Notes: a model not told the origin generated them from the letters alone. A DNA stretch of 64,000 nucleotides from a marine gamma proteobacterium HTCC2148 (GCA_000156295.1 DS999223.1:81343-145342); one strand, 5' to 3'; shown: positions 27,686 to 37,274, counted from the first letter of the stretch. A program made the numbers and translations.

Positions 27686-28358
27686 GCCTGTTCTGTTTTG
27701 CGACTCTTTGGGCCGAACCTACCAAGACGGTGATAGGTCCGTGGAAGTGTTGGCAAACGTTCAATTGCAATTGAGCCCCGGGGAAAAGATCGCCGTGGTT
27801 GGAGCCTCTGGCTCAGGTAAATCCACGCTACTGAATTTGTTGGGGGGGCTGGATAAACCCAGTCATGGCGAGGTACTGCTGTGTGGTGAAAACCTGGGCC
27901 AACTGTCCGAGGCCAGGCTGTGCGAGCTTCGTAACAAGCGCCTGGGTTTTGTCTATCAGTTTCACCACTTGCTGCCGGAGTTTGATGCCCGGGAAAATGT
28001 AGCTATGCCACTCCTGATTGGCGGGCTGTCCCGACGAGAAAGCCAGCAGCGGGCCGCGCTTATGTTGGAACGCGTCGGGATGCAGCACCGCCTCGAGCAC
28101 CGGCCATCGCAGCTTTCCGGCGGTGAGCGGCAGAGAGTTGCTATCGCCAGAGCCCTGGTAACAGAGCCGGCCTGTGTACTCATGGATGAGCCCACTGGAA
28201 ACCTGGACCCACAGTCAGCGGCACAGGTGCTCGATTTAATTGACGAGTTAGGTGAACTTCAGTCTGCATTTGTTGTGGTGACTCATGACCCGGCAATCGC
28301 TGCGCATATGCATCGCACGCTGGAACTGATCAATGGTCGTTTGGAGCAGCGTCCGTGA
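27678..28358 (+). CDS. lolD: Lipoprotein-releasing ABC transporter ATPase LolD
   Basis: A 226-residue ABC ATPase that powers the LolCDE complex from the cytoplasmic side. Walker A is [17 protein letters not shown], the Q-loop lies in [17 protein letters not shown] (a typical LolD sequence), the signature is [15 protein letters not shown], Walker B is [12 protein letters not shown] and the switch His is in VVVTHD. Start ATG 27678 lies 8 nt inside lolC, and the stop overlaps the GTG of lolE (GTGA); the upstream frame to 27642 is rejected as it overlaps lolC further and lacks homology. Confidence 0.96.
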   Translation: MSEPVLFCDSLGRTYQDGDRSVEVLANVQLQLSPGEKIAVVGASGSGKSTLLNLLGGLDKPSHGEVLLCGENLGQLSEARLCELRNKRLGFVYQFHHLLPEFDARENVAMPLLIGGLSRRESQQRAALMLERVGMQHRLEHRPSQLSGGERQRVAIARALVTEPACVLMDEPTGNLDPQSAAQVLDLIDELGELQSAFVVVTHDPAIAAHMHRTLELINGRLEQRP

Positions 28359-29599
28359 AATGGTCGGAGCGCAGGCGCGTCGCCCTGCGATACACCTTTG
28401 CCCACGGGCAGGGGCACCTGTCCACCTTTTTGTCTTCTTTGTCGATGCTGGGCCTTGTGCTGGCAATAGCACTGTTGATTGTGGTGCTTTCGGTGATGAA
28501 TGGTTTCGATCGTGAAATGCGCGAGAGAATATTGTCGCTGGTACCTCATATTACGGTGTCTTCCCATCAGCCAATGGACGACTGGCAAACTCGGCGCGAC
28601 GAGGTTTTGATACACCCCCAGGTGTTGCAGGTGAGCCCTTTCACCCAGTTTGATGCGCTGTTTATGACGGGCACAGAAATAGAAACAGCCAGCGGTATTG
28701 GCATTGATGTGACAGAGCCTGGCAGCGAAGCCCTGCTGGCTTCGTTACCCGAGTCGGCTCGAGCCGTCTTTAACCGCCGCCAGGACGCCCTGGTGTTGGG
28801 TGTCGGCATTGCCGAGCGCCTTGATGCTCAGGTGGGAGACACCCTGACTTTAATCGTTCCCGGTGGCGGTCTTACCGGCGATACCGGAGCAACTCGTTTT
28901 GAGGCACTGCACCTGGCCGGAGTGTTGGAAACAGGCACGGAGCTGGATCAGGCGGTCGCTTTGTTAAGGCTGGAAACCGCATCTGAACTTGCGGGTTTGG
29001 GTAGCAGCGTCAGTGGGTTGCGTCTGGTGAGCAGCGATATTTTTGATGTCAGTAAGATTGGCTGGCAGGTGGTCAATAATCTGCCCGTGGGCCATTACAC
29101 GACTAATTGGATGATGACTCACGGGAACTTGTACGCAGCGATTCAATTGTCTCGCGACCTGGTAAGTATTTTACTGTTTTCAATTATCGCAGTGGCCGCT
29201 TTTAATGTGGTTTCCTCCCTGGTTCTGGTGGTATTTGACAAGCAGGACAATATTGCAATTCTGCGAACACTGGGAGCGTCTGGAGGAGACATTGCCTGGA
29301 TTTTTGTCTTACAGGGAGCAATGATAGGCGCGGTCGGCGTTATTGCAGGCAGTCTACTGGGCGCGCTTTTGAGTCAGTTGGTGCCGGGCCTGGTGGCGGG
29401 TCTGGAAAGCGTGTTAGATATTCGCTTTCTCAATACCGATGTCTATCCGGTGTCGTTTGTGCCGGTGGATTTACTGTGGCGTGATGTAGCGATCGTTGGC
29501 AGCGTTGCGATGGCAATGTGCCTGTTGGCTGCCATCTACCCCGCCCGGCGCGCTGCTGGGCTTGCCCCTGCGGCCGTGCTGAATCAGGACCGTAGCTAG
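28355..29599 (+). CDS. lolE: Lipoprotein-releasing ABC transporter permease (LolE/C type)
   Basis: A 414-residue second permease of the LolCDE complex, about the length of E. coli LolE. It shares the family architecture with its neighbour: N-terminal helix, [15 protein letters not shown], periplasmic domain, then helices with [19 protein letters not shown] and [15 protein letters not shown]. It ends in [15 protein letters not shown]. Which of the two permeases is functionally LolC (LolA-binding) and which LolE (lipoprotein-binding) is assigned here only by gene order. GTG start is coupled to lolD. Its TAG stop and the stop of the opposing DUF2062 gene share the same CTAG. Confidence 0.94.
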   Translation: MKWSERRRVALRYTFAHGQGHLSTFLSSLSMLGLVLAIALLIVVLSVMNGFDREMRERILSLVPHITVSSHQPMDDWQTRRDEVLIHPQVLQVSPFTQFDALFMTGTEIETASGIGIDVTEPGSEALLASLPESARAVFNRRQDALVLGVGIAERLDAQVGDTLTLIVPGGGLTGDTGATRFEALHLAGVLETGTELDQAVALLRLETASELAGLGSSVSGLRLVSSDIFDVSKIGWQVVNNLPVGHYTTNWMMTHGNLYAAIQLSRDLVSILLFSIIAVAAFNVVSSLVLVVFDKQDNIAILRTLGASGGDIAWIFVLQGAMIGAVGVIAGSLLGALLSQLVPGLVAGLESVLDIRFLNTDVYPVSFVPVDLLWRDVAIVGSVAMAMCLLAAIYPARRAAGLAPAAVLNQDRS

Positions 29600-30162
29600 C
29601 TGTTCCTGGTTTTAGCAGCTTCAGCTTTCTTCAATATTTTTGCTGCTCGCTTTCGGCGACGTTTGCGCTCACGCAACATTCTGGCCACTCGCAGCCGCCA
29701 CAGCGTGTTGATCACAAAGTAACCCAGAGAACCAAAGAACAAGCCGCACAATAAACAGCCCAGTAAGAACGGTTGCCATATCGCGCTTAAACTGTGTGTC
29801 AGCCAATGGTAGCTGAGTTCAAAGCTGATTTTCTGCATAGGTACATCGATGACCATAGCTCCAAGTTTGTAAGCCAGGTAGAAAATGGCGGGCATGGTAA
29901 CCGGGTTTGTTATCCACACAAGTCCCACCGACAGCGGCAGGTTGCAGCGAAACAGCAGTGCCAGCGATGCGGCGGCAACCATCTGTCCTGGAATCGGCAT
30001 GAAGGCGACAAAAAGACCAACGAAGAACGCCATCGATGCGGAATAGCGATTGATATGCCATAGATTGTCGGCGTAAATCCAGTCACCCAGCACGGCCAAT
30101 GATTTAATCTGCCGCATTCGTTCGACGCTGGGCGTGATTGATTTTAGAGTTTTCTTCGGCAT
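29596..30162 (-). CDS. DUF2062 domain-containing membrane protein
   Basis: A 188-residue inner-membrane protein of the DUF2062 family. The conserved core reads SASMAFFVGLFVAFMPIPGQ and then CNLPLSVGLVWITNPVTMPA, with helices at about residues 43-65, 75-105 and 140-160. The C-terminus is strongly basic (MLRERKRRRKRAAK). Function is unknown, though members sit near comEC and lol genes in Pseudomonas, as here. Start ATG 30162; converges on lolE with a 4-nt overlap of stops and diverges from comEC. The basic tail could bind nucleic acid or acidic lipid, which is inference. Confidence 0.88.
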   Translation of the reverse strand: MPKKTLKSITPSVERMRQIKSLAVLGDWIYADNLWHINRYSASMAFFVGLFVAFMPIPGQMVAAASLALLFRCNLPLSVGLVWITNPVTMPAIFYLAYKLGAMVIDVPMQKISFELSYHWLTHSLSAIWQPFLLGCLLCGLFFGSLGYFVINTLWRLRVARMLRERKRRRKRAAKILKKAEAAKTRNS

Positions 30163-30277
30163 TAACTATTTGATCGCTTTTGGTGTCCCTGTCTCTCGCC
30201 CTCCGTGGTTCACTATTGCTGTTGAATCGGGGCGAACTTACCTCGTTATTATGCCCGCAACCGGGCGGCTTCTCTAC

Positions 30278-30424
30278 ATGCGTTCATGGATGATCGGATA
30301 TCTGCTGGCTACCCTTGCAATGGTCTACTCTCCCTGGCTAGTACCCGGGCATTGGTTGTTTCTCCTTTGGCCTGTTTAAGCCTGGAGTGCGCTGCGTTGG
30401 CGCAGCGCACCCCTGATTCTGGGC
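30278..30424 (+). pseudogene. comEC: Detached 5' end of comEC with in-frame stop
   Basis: In the same frame as comEC, ATG 30278 opens MRSWMIGYLLATLAMVYSPW and continues through WLFLLWPV to a TAA at 30377-30379, after which the frame resumes AWSALRWRSAPLILGVLCAS and runs unbroken into the 707-residue comEC frame. The N-terminus looks like the first membrane helix and second-helix entry of ComEC. Replacing the TAA by a sense codon would restore a protein of about 756 residues. Either a nonsense mutation, a sequencing error, or a shorter protein starting downstream explains it. Confidence 0.6.
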
Positions 30425-32548
30425 GTGTTGTGCGCTTCACTGGTGCTGAGTTTGCGTGGGCACAGTTTGTTGCTTGCGAGGCTGCCTGAGGCTTGTAATC
30501 GACAGCCTTTCTCGGTCATAGGGGAAGTTGTCTCGTTGCCCAGGGTGAGCCTGATCGCTGAGGGGCGCAGGCGCCAGCGGTTTGAGTTCCTCCTGCATTC
30601 GCAGTCCTCTGTGATGTGCAGTGGCCCCCGCAAGCTGTTGCTTTCATATTATGGAGACCAGAATATTCTGCCGGGCCAGCGTTGGGAGTTCCAGGTGAGT
30701 CTGCGCCGCCCCTGGGGACTTGCAAATCCTGGGTCTCATAATATGCAGTCCTGGTATGCCACTGGTGGGATTGACGCAGTGGGTACTGCTAAAGTGGGTC
30801 ATGGCCGTTTACGGGGTGAGGGTGCGCCATGGTCAAGTTTGCACCATCGCTGGCGTCAACAATTGACAGTGAAAATCGCAGAGGCGGGTCTTTCAGACGC
30901 AGCAGAAGCGGTTGTGAAAGCACTGACGGTCGCTGATAAGAGTGGGCTGAACTATGAGATGTGGTCTCTTTTTCAGCGATACGGCATTAATCACTTGTTG
31001 GTTGTTTCGGGGCTGCATATTGCTTTGGTCTCGGGGCTGGCGTTCATGCTGGGCCGGTTAGTTGCCAGTGCAACGGCAGGCTTGGGGCTGTCGGCGTGCC
31101 GATGGCCTTGGCCCGAATGCTCGGCGATGGCAATGGCCACGCTTTATGCCGCCCTGGCGGGCTTTTCCGTGGCGACCCAACGCGCCTTGCTCATGCTCGC
31201 CAGTTTCATGTTAGCGAGGCTGTTGCGGCGCCAAAGTAATGCCCCCGGCAGTTTGATGACGGCTGCATTCTTACTGGTGCTGGTTAATCCACTGGTTATG
31301 CTCAGCAGCGGCTTCTGGCTATCTTTTTCTGCAGTAGCAGCGCTGTTGTGGATGGGGCTTTGGCAGAAGTCAGGCTTGAAAGGGCGTTACCTTGCGCCCC
31401 ATCTGTATATGGCATTGGTTATGTTTCCTGTTGGTGCACTGTGGTTTGGCGGTGCAAGTTGGGTGTCAGCGCCTGCCAATTTTTTGATGATTCCGCTGGT
31501 GGGTCTCTGCGTGGTGCCTTTATCACTGCTGGGTGCCTTCTTCTCGTTGCTGGGTCTCGATAGTGCAGCCTCAACGCTTTGGAAACTGGCGGGACTGCCG
31601 ATAGATTGGTTGTGGCCGCTCGCCGAGAAACTGGCGGGTGACCAGGCTTTATTCGTAGCGACGCCTGCGTCCACGTTATCCATCTGCCTTGGTTTGTTGG
31701 CGGTTGGCTTGATTGTGCTGCCGTTTGGGAGAGTCCTGCGCGTGCTGTGCGTGGTCATGCTTCTGCCGCTGTTTTTGGCGCGCCCGCAGCCATCCCCAGA
31801 GCCGCAGTTAAATGTGCTGGACGTGGGGCAGGGAACCGCCGTGGTGTTCACGGTCGGCGAGCGAGCATTGCTTTATGATACCGGCGGTGGTCATCCCAGT
31901 GGACCGAATATGAGCCAGAGCGTGGTGCTGCCCTGGCTCAGTCACAAGGGTATTTCTGCGTTAGATACATTGATGATCAGCCACAACGACCTGGATCATA
32001 GCGCCGGTGCAGCCGACATTATGGCGGCCTTGCCCATTAGACAAGTCTGGCGCGGGGAAAAATTGCATTACCAAGGTCGCCGCTGCGATGCCGGTGTGTC
32101 TTGGCAGTGGCCGGGCAAGACGCGGTTTCATATTCTTTCTCCGGTAGGCGCGCAGGAGGGAAATAACGCTTCCTGCGTGCTGCTGATTGAGACGCCTGAT
32201 CATCGATACTTGCTGGCCGGCGATATTGACGTAGCGCAGGAGCAGGACTTGATTCGCTATTGGGGTAAAAAGCTCGCTAGTGACGTGCTACTGGTGGGAC
32301 ATCACGGCAGTCGCACCTCCACTTCGCAGGCCTGGCTCAATCAGGTCTCTCCGCGAGTCGCCGTGATTGGTGCAGGTTATGCCAGTCGCTTTGGTCATCC
32401 CCATCAGGACGTCGTAAGTCGCCTGCAGGGTTCGAACGTAATGGTTTACCAAACGGCACTGGAGGGTGCAATTACGGTGTCAACTGACCCCAGTGGAGGG
32501 CTACTAGTGACAGGCTATCGGCAGGGATACAAACCCTGGTGGATGTGA
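30425..32548 (+). CDS. comEC: ComEC/Rec2 DNA-uptake channel (N-terminus possibly lost)
   Basis: The open part encodes 707 residues of ComEC, the inner-membrane channel that carries single-stranded DNA into the cytoplasm during natural transformation. It has the OB-like domain after the first helices, the Competence domain (FQRYGINHLLVVSGLHIALV and following helices) and a C-terminal metallo-beta-lactamase domain with LNVLDVGQGTAVVF and the metal motif SHNDLDHSAG, then GHHGSRTS. The only start after the upstream TAA is GTG 30425, which has no ribosome site and would drop the first helix. The rest of the gene shows no decay. It diverges from the DUF2062 gene and precedes exbB. Confidence 0.9.
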   Translation: MLCASLVLSLRGHSLLLARLPEACNRQPFSVIGEVVSLPRVSLIAEGRRRQRFEFLLHSQSSVMCSGPRKLLLSYYGDQNILPGQRWEFQVSLRRPWGLANPGSHNMQSWYATGGIDAVGTAKVGHGRLRGEGAPWSSLHHRWRQQLTVKIAEAGLSDAAEAVVKALTVADKSGLNYEMWSLFQRYGINHLLVVSGLHIALVSGLAFMLGRLVASATAGLGLSACRWPWPECSAMAMATLYAALAGFSVATQRALLMLASFMLARLLRRQSNAPGSLMTAAFLLVLVNPLVMLSSGFWLSFSAVAALLWMGLWQKSGLKGRYLAPHLYMALVMFPVGALWFGGASWVSAPANFLMIPLVGLCVVPLSLLGAFFSLLGLDSAASTLWKLAGLPIDWLWPLAEKLAGDQALFVATPASTLSICLGLLAVGLIVLPFGRVLRVLCVVMLLPLFLARPQPSPEPQLNVLDVGQGTAVVFTVGERALLYDTGGGHPSGPNMSQSVVLPWLSHKGISALDTLMISHNDLDHSAGAADIMAALPIRQVWRGEKLHYQGRRCDAGVSWQWPGKTRFHILSPVGAQEGNNASCVLLIETPDHRYLLAGDIDVAQEQDLIRYWGKKLASDVLLVGHHGSRTSTSQAWLNQVSPRVAVIGAGYASRFGHPHQDVVSRLQGSNVMVYQTALEGAITVSTDPSGGLLVTGYRQGYKPWWM

Positions 32549-32583
32549 TTTTTCCGCAGTTCCGTCACTCCGGCGGCTGTGCG

Positions 32584-32589
32584 TATAAT
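32584..32589 (+). promoter_or_regulatory. -10 box of the exbB-exbD-msbA operon
   Basis: An exact TATAAT lies at 32584-32589, 35 bp after the comEC stop, with TTCCGT at 32560-32565 as a weak -35 (18-bp spacing). Transcription would start near 32596, giving a short leader before the GTG at 32624. It would place the whole envelope operon under its own promoter and argues against the earlier exbB start at 32579. Confidence 0.5.
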
Positions 32590-32623
32590 GGGACCCTCTA
32601 ACAAGAACTGGCGAGATGTCCCT

Positions 32624-33247
32624 GTGCTCGAATTGTTGACAGCTGGCGGGTGGTTAATGGTACTGATTGTACTGTGTTCCATCGTAGTGCTAGCCATTTG
32701 TATCGAACGACTCTATACCCTTAATCCCAAGAAAATTGCTCCGCCGCACTTGCTGGCCACGGTGTGGAAGCAACTCAAGGGCGGCGAGATGGATGCGGCG
32801 AGATTAAAAACGCTCAAGCAATCCTCGCCCTTGGGCCGGATCCTTGCCGCTGGTTTGAGCAATGCGTATCACGGTAGGGAGGTGATGAAAGAAAGTATTC
32901 AGGAAGCCGCCCAGCACGTGGTCCACGACCTGGAGCGGTACCTCAATACTCTCGGCACGATTGCCGCGATATCGCCCCTGCTGGGCTTGTTGGGCACAGT
33001 AGTGGGCATGATCCGGGTGTTTGCGGAAATCATGTCACAGGGCACCGGTAACGCCAGCGTGCTTGCTGGCGGTATTTCTGAGGCATTGATCACCACCGCG
33101 GCCGGACTGACAGTAGCGATACCCGCTTTGGCCATGCATCGTTACTTCATTGGTAAGATTGACGCTATCGTGGTTGAACTTGAGCAGGAGACGATCAAAC
33201 TGGTCGATGCCTTGCACAGCGAAGAGAACACGGAAGACAGCCCTTGA
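32624..33247 (+). CDS. exbB: ExbB/TolQ-type proton channel subunit
   Basis: About 207 residues of the MotA/TolQ/ExbB family. The first helix is GWLMVLIVLCSIVVLAICIE; the long cytoplasmic loop follows, then helices with ISPLLGLLGTVVGMIRVF and GGISEALITTAAGLTVAIPA, the family signature around the proton path. With ExbD it energises outer-membrane processes. Start GTG 32624 gives LELLTAGGWLM near the N-terminus as in relatives; the longer frame from 32579 would contain the TATAAT box and is rejected. A TonB gene is not in the window. It overlaps exbD by 4 nt. The same pair precedes msbA-lpxK in Pseudomonas. Confidence 0.92.
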   Translation: MLELLTAGGWLMVLIVLCSIVVLAICIERLYTLNPKKIAPPHLLATVWKQLKGGEMDAARLKTLKQSSPLGRILAAGLSNAYHGREVMKESIQEAAQHVVHDLERYLNTLGTIAAISPLLGLLGTVVGMIRVFAEIMSQGTGNASVLAGGISEALITTAAGLTVAIPALAMHRYFIGKIDAIVVELEQETIKLVDALHSEENTEDSP

Positions 33248-33675
33248 AATTCAGGCGCCAACGGCTCGATGACGTCAGCGTCAATCTGACACCATTAATT
33301 GATGTCGTGTTCCTGTTGTTGATTTTCTTTATGGTGTCGACCACATTTACGCGCGAGACACAGTTAAGTGTTGATTTGCCTGAAGCTCAGGGCCAGCTTA
33401 AAGAAAATAATGAGGAGGAAATTGAGATTCTGATAGACGAGGGTGGTGCTTATAGAGTGAATGGCCAGGGTCTGGTGGATAGGCGTATGCGCACGCTGCA
33501 AGCGGCCATTTATAAAATATCTGCTGGTGATACCACTATGCCCATGATTATCACTGCTGATGCCCAGGCGGCTCACGAAGACGTGGTGCGGGCGATGGAT
33601 GCCGCTGGCCAGATGGGGTTTGTTCACTTAAGCATCACTACTCGCCAACCTACAGAAGGTCATGCCGATGGCTAG
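33244..33675 (+). CDS. exbD: ExbD/TolR family protein
   Basis: A 143-residue protein with one N-terminal helix (LTPLIDVVFLLLIFFMVSTT), which contains the conserved proton-carrying Asp in PLIDVVF, and a periplasmic domain of the ExbD/TolR type. Partner of the ExbB-type channel encoded just before; the start TTG 33244 overlaps the exbB stop. The stop lies inside the start of msbA. Together the two could drive a TonB-like or LPS-related process; the conserved linkage to msbA-lpxK suggests an envelope role, which is inference. Confidence 0.93.
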   Translation: MKFRRQRLDDVSVNLTPLIDVVFLLLIFFMVSTTFTRETQLSVDLPEAQGQLKENNEEEIEILIDEGGAYRVNGQGLVDRRMRTLQAAIYKISAGDTTMPMIITADAQAAHEDVVRAMDAAGQMGFVHLSITTRQPTEGHADG

Positions 33676-35509
33676 TGCTCGCAAACAGGCGACATCCGCA
33701 GCAACGAACAAAGCGAGCGATTGGCAGTTATACGGCAGATTGCTCCGCTATGTGTTGCCTTACTGGTGGGTGTTCGCGCTCAGCCTGGTTGGCTACATGG
33801 TTTACTCACTGGGTAATGTGTTGTTGGCGGACATGATGCAGTTCTTACTGGATGCGCTCAACAAATCAGAGGCAGCAGACTCAGGGCTGGTTTCCCGTGT
33901 CGCCTATCGCTTCTTCTATGAGGAGGGTATGGATAAGCTGGAGTTTACCCGTATCGCATTCCCAATCAGTCTGGTGATACTGGCCTTCATCCGCTCTATG
34001 GGTTTTTTCGTCGGCACCTATTTTATGAATCATGTCGCACGCAACCTGATTCACACTCTGCGCTGCGAGCTGTTTGACAAAATGCTGGTGGCGCCCAGTG
34101 CCTACTACGATAGCCACAGCCAGGGCGTACTTATTTCCAAGATTACTTTCAACGTAGAGCAAGTGTCAGGCGCGGTCACCAAGGCATTGAAAATCATTGT
34201 CCGTGAAGGCCTTACTGTAATGGCCTTGCTAAGCTATATGCTCTACCTCAACTGGCGCTTGTGCCTCGTGTTCCTGGCGGTTGCCCCGGCCATCGCCCTG
34301 GTAGTCAGCGTAGTGGGCAAGCATTTTCGCCGTTACAGTCGCCGGATACAGGCCTCTATGGGTGATGTTACCCAGGTATCCAACGAGAGCATTGGCGCCT
34401 ACCGCGAGGTGCGAATATTTGGCGGCCAGAGGCAACAGTCCAGACGCTTTTTTACGGCCAGTGAGTACAACCGGGCGCAGAGCCTTAAGCTGGCGCTACT
34501 GGATGCCCTGAGCACACCGGTTATCCAGACCCTGCTGGCGCTGTCACTGGCAGCATTGGTATGGTTTGCCTTGAAGCCAAGTTTGCTGGCTGATTTTTCA
34601 GCTGGATCACTGGTGGCGTTTCTCACTGCAGCCGGACAGCTTGGCAAGCCGATCCGCTCCCTTTCCGGGGTGCAGGCGGTGATTCAACGGGGTCTTGCGG
34701 CGGCAGAAGATATCTTTGCGCAGTTGGATCAGGAGGAGGAGTTAGATCATGGTGAGTTGGATGTCTCTCGCGTAACAGGGGAAATCTCATTTCAGGATTT
34801 GAACTTTGCCTACCCGGGCAGCGAGACCCGGGTACTGCAGGACGTTTGCCTGGATATTCAAGCGGGAGAAACGATCGCTCTGGTGGGGCGTTCGGGCAGT
34901 GGCAAGAGCACCATAGTGCAATTGTTGGCTCGGTTTTATTCACCGTCCTCCGGCCGAATCCTTCTCGATGGCAGGCCCATCGAGGACTATACCCTGGCGA
35001 GCCTGCGTAAACAGCTGGCTTTGGTGTCCCAGAACGTGACCCTGTTTCACGATACCGTGTTTAACAATATTGCCTATGGAACCCTTGCCGAAAGTGGGCC
35101 GCAGGCGGTGGAACAGGCTCTGGAATCGGCTTATGCAAAAGATTTTATAGCGCAAATGCCAGAGGGCATGAATACGATGCTGGGTGATGATGGCGGCGGT
35201 CTCAGCGGCGGACAGCGCCAGCGCATTGCCATTGCTCGTGCTTTCCTCAAGGACGCACCGGTCATTGTCCTGGATGAGGCCACTTCGGCGCTCGATAACG
35301 AGTCCGAGCACCGGATACAAAAGTCTCTGGACACCATCTCCCGGGATCGCACTACCATCATCATCGCCCATCGGCTTTCAACCGTAGAGCGGGCGGACCG
35401 AATTATCGTTATGGACGCGGGTCGAATTGTAGCCAGCGGTACCCATGAAGAGTTGTTAGCGGGAGAGGGCATCTATGCCCAGCTTTATCATCAGGAGTTC
35501 TCCGATTAA
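33668..35509 (+). CDS. msbA: Lipid A/LPS ABC flippase MsbA
   Basis: A 613-residue half-transporter (E. coli MsbA 582) that flips lipid A-core across the inner membrane. The N-terminal half has six helices (first: YVLPYWWVFALSLVGYMVY). The ATPase half has Walker A ALVGRSGSGKSTIVQLL, signature GGLSGGQRQRIAIARAF, Walker B VIVLDEATSALD and the switch His in IIAHRLST. ATG 33668 has AGAAGG 8 bases upstream; ATG 33662 would leave only 2 bases and is less likely. It overlaps exbD by 8 nt and lpxK by one base, matching the well-known msbA-lpxK pair. Confidence 0.94.
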   Translation: MASARKQATSAATNKASDWQLYGRLLRYVLPYWWVFALSLVGYMVYSLGNVLLADMMQFLLDALNKSEAADSGLVSRVAYRFFYEEGMDKLEFTRIAFPISLVILAFIRSMGFFVGTYFMNHVARNLIHTLRCELFDKMLVAPSAYYDSHSQGVLISKITFNVEQVSGAVTKALKIIVREGLTVMALLSYMLYLNWRLCLVFLAVAPAIALVVSVVGKHFRRYSRRIQASMGDVTQVSNESIGAYREVRIFGGQRQQSRRFFTASEYNRAQSLKLALLDALSTPVIQTLLALSLAALVWFALKPSLLADFSAGSLVAFLTAAGQLGKPIRSLSGVQAVIQRGLAAAEDIFAQLDQEEELDHGELDVSRVTGEISFQDLNFAYPGSETRVLQDVCLDIQAGETIALVGRSGSGKSTIVQLLARFYSPSSGRILLDGRPIEDYTLASLRKQLALVSQNVTLFHDTVFNNIAYGTLAESGPQAVEQALESAYAKDFIAQMPEGMNTMLGDDGGGLSGGQRQRIAIARAFLKDAPVIVLDEATSALDNESEHRIQKSLDTISRDRTTIIIAHRLSTVERADRIIVMDAGRIVASGTHEELLAGEGIYAQLYHQEFSD

Positions 35510-36489
35510 TGTCGGCTCAGGGCGGCGGTTTGGAAGCAGCCTGGTATAGGGGTGACAGGTGGCTGTGGTTACTGCGGCCACTGGAGTGGCTATTTCGCTT
35601 GCTCGCTGCATTGCGTCGCCGGCTTTATCGCTCCGGTATCATTTCGTCCTATCGTGCTCCATTACCTATCGTTGTTGTCGGTAACATCACTGTGGGTGGT
35701 ACCGGTAAGACACCTGTCGTTATTGCCCTGGTTGAGGCATTGCAGGCTAAAGGCCTGCGCCCGGGCGTAGTGAGTCGGGGCTACGGCGCGACGAATGCCG
35801 ATTTCCCCCATAGATTGAGTGAGTCCAGTGACGCCCGACAAAGTGGTGACGAACCGCTGCTGATCTATCGCCGAACCCAGGTTCCCTGTGTGGTGGATTC
35901 GGACAGGGCCAACGCGGTACAAGTCCTGCTGCGACACAATGAACTGGATCTTGTTATTTGCGACGACGGGCTACAGCACTACGCGCTTGCAAGAGACTTC
36001 GAGATTGCCGTGGTTGATGCAACTCGTCGTCTGGGCAATGGGTTTTGTTTGCCTGCGGGGCCGCTGCGTGAACCCGCATCGAGGTTGTTGAGTGTGGATA
36101 AAGTCTTGTATCGCGGGAGCGATTCTGCCGCCGACGGCGTTCGCTACGAACCACAGGTATGGGTCAATTTGCAGACTGGCGAACAACGACCGCTGGATGA
36201 GTTTTCCGGCGGGGTCCTGGCCCTGGCACTTGCGGGTATTGGCCAACCCCAGCAGTTTTATTCCACGCTGGATAGTCTGGGTGTCACCTACCAGATCAGG
36301 GAATTCCCGGACCATCACAGCTATACCCCACAAGACTTTGCTGCTTTGGATGAAAGCCTGGTACTCATGACTGAAAAAGACGCGGTAAAATGCGAGTCAT
36401 TAGCTGGCCCCAACGCCTGGTATTTGCAGATAGATGCACTGTTGCCTGGGGCTGCAGTGGCCGCAGTGTTACAACTGGTTCGTTCCTGA
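35509..36489 (+). CDS. lpxK: Tetraacyldisaccharide 4'-kinase
   Basis: A 326-residue LpxK (E. coli 328), which phosphorylates the 4' position of the lipid A disaccharide. The P-loop reads VVVGNITVGGTGKTPVVIAL, followed by RPGVVSRGYG and the DDGLQHYALARD motif with catalytic acidic residues. The N-terminal amphipathic region (LLRPLEWLFRLLAALRRRLY) fits peripheral membrane attachment. ATG 35509 shares a base with the msbA TAA. It precedes kdsB by 20 bp. In Pseudomonas a small Trm112-like gene sits between lpxK and kdsB; none fits here. Confidence 0.96.
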   Translation: MSAQGGGLEAAWYRGDRWLWLLRPLEWLFRLLAALRRRLYRSGIISSYRAPLPIVVVGNITVGGTGKTPVVIALVEALQAKGLRPGVVSRGYGATNADFPHRLSESSDARQSGDEPLLIYRRTQVPCVVDSDRANAVQVLLRHNELDLVICDDGLQHYALARDFEIAVVDATRRLGNGFCLPAGPLREPASRLLSVDKVLYRGSDSAADGVRYEPQVWVNLQTGEQRPLDEFSGGVLALALAGIGQPQQFYSTLDSLGVTYQIREFPDHHSYTPQDFAALDESLVLMTEKDAVKCESLAGPNAWYLQIDALLPGAAVAAVLQLVRS

Positions 36490-36509
36490 CTTTTTAACAA
36501 GGTAAGCGC

Positions 36510-37274
36510 ATGTCCTTCGCAGTAGTAATACCCGCCCGTTACGGCTCCAGTCGTCTTCCGGGAAAGCCTCTGCTGGATATTGCCGGCAAACCGATGATTC
36601 AGCGCGTTTGGGAGCAAGCCCATGGGGCTGGCGCCAGCGAGGTCGTGATCGCAACCGACGACAAACGTATAGAAGAGGTTGCCCATGGCTTTGGTGCCCA
36701 GGTTTGCATGACCGATCCCAGCCATTCATCTGGCACAGATCGTCTTCAGGAAGTGGCGGCCCAACGAGGTTGGAATGACCAACAAATTGTTGTGAATGTG
36801 CAAGGGGATGAGCCATTGATTCCGCCCGCGCTGGTTGGCCAGGTGGCGACTAACCTGGGTGCTAATCCTTCCGCTGCAATTGCGACCCTGAGTGAACCGA
36901 TTACCGACCTGAACGAACTGACAAACTCAAATGCCGTTAAGGTGGTTACCGACAGTCAGGGTATGGCGCTTTATTTTAGCCGTGCCGTTATTCCCTGGCC
37001 GCGAGAGGCTTTTGGGCTAAATCAGGCAGCGATGCCCGCTGGATCCTGGTTTCGCCATATAGGTATCTACGCCTACCGGGTGGGGTTTTTACATCGTTAC
37101 GTAACATGGGCATCGGCGCCCATGGAGCAGTTGGAGCAGTTAGAGCAACTGCGCGCACTTTATAACGGTGAGCGTATTCATGTAGACCTTGCCAGTGAAA
37201 CCGTCCCCGGTGGTGTCGATACCGCTGAGGATCTACAGGCAGTGCGCAGACTCATGGAGAATCGTAATGACTAG
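36510..37274 (+). CDS. kdsB: CMP-KDO synthetase
   Basis: A 254-residue 3-deoxy-manno-octulosonate cytidylyltransferase (E. coli 248). It activates KDO with CTP for addition to lipid A. It starts [19 protein letters not shown], the nucleotide-binding loop, and contains [13 protein letters not shown] with metal-binding residues and [16 protein letters not shown] 9-bp sequence repeated three times (37125-37151) encodes EQLEQLEQL, one unit more than I would expect. Start ATG 36510 has AAGGTAA upstream. It overlaps the following phosphatase by 8 nt. Confidence 0.96.
   Translation: MSFAVVIPARYGSSRLPGKPLLDIAGKPMIQRVWEQAHGAGASEVVIATDDKRIEEVAHGFGAQVCMTDPSHSSGTDRLQEVAAQRGWNDQQIVVNVQGDEPLIPPALVGQVATNLGANPSAAIATLSEPITDLNELTNSNAVKVVTDSQGMALYFSRAVIPWPREAFGLNQAAMPAGSWFRHIGIYAYRVGFLHRYVTWASAPMEQLEQLEQLRALYNGERIHVDLASETVPGGVDTAEDLQAVRRLMENRND

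Noticed and set aside
29910..29918. Perfect DnaA box TTATCCACA
   Set aside because: Single copy inside the DUF2062 coding sequence; one such 9-mer is expected by chance in about every 130 kb per strand pair, and no cluster, AT-rich unwinding element or dnaA gene is nearby.
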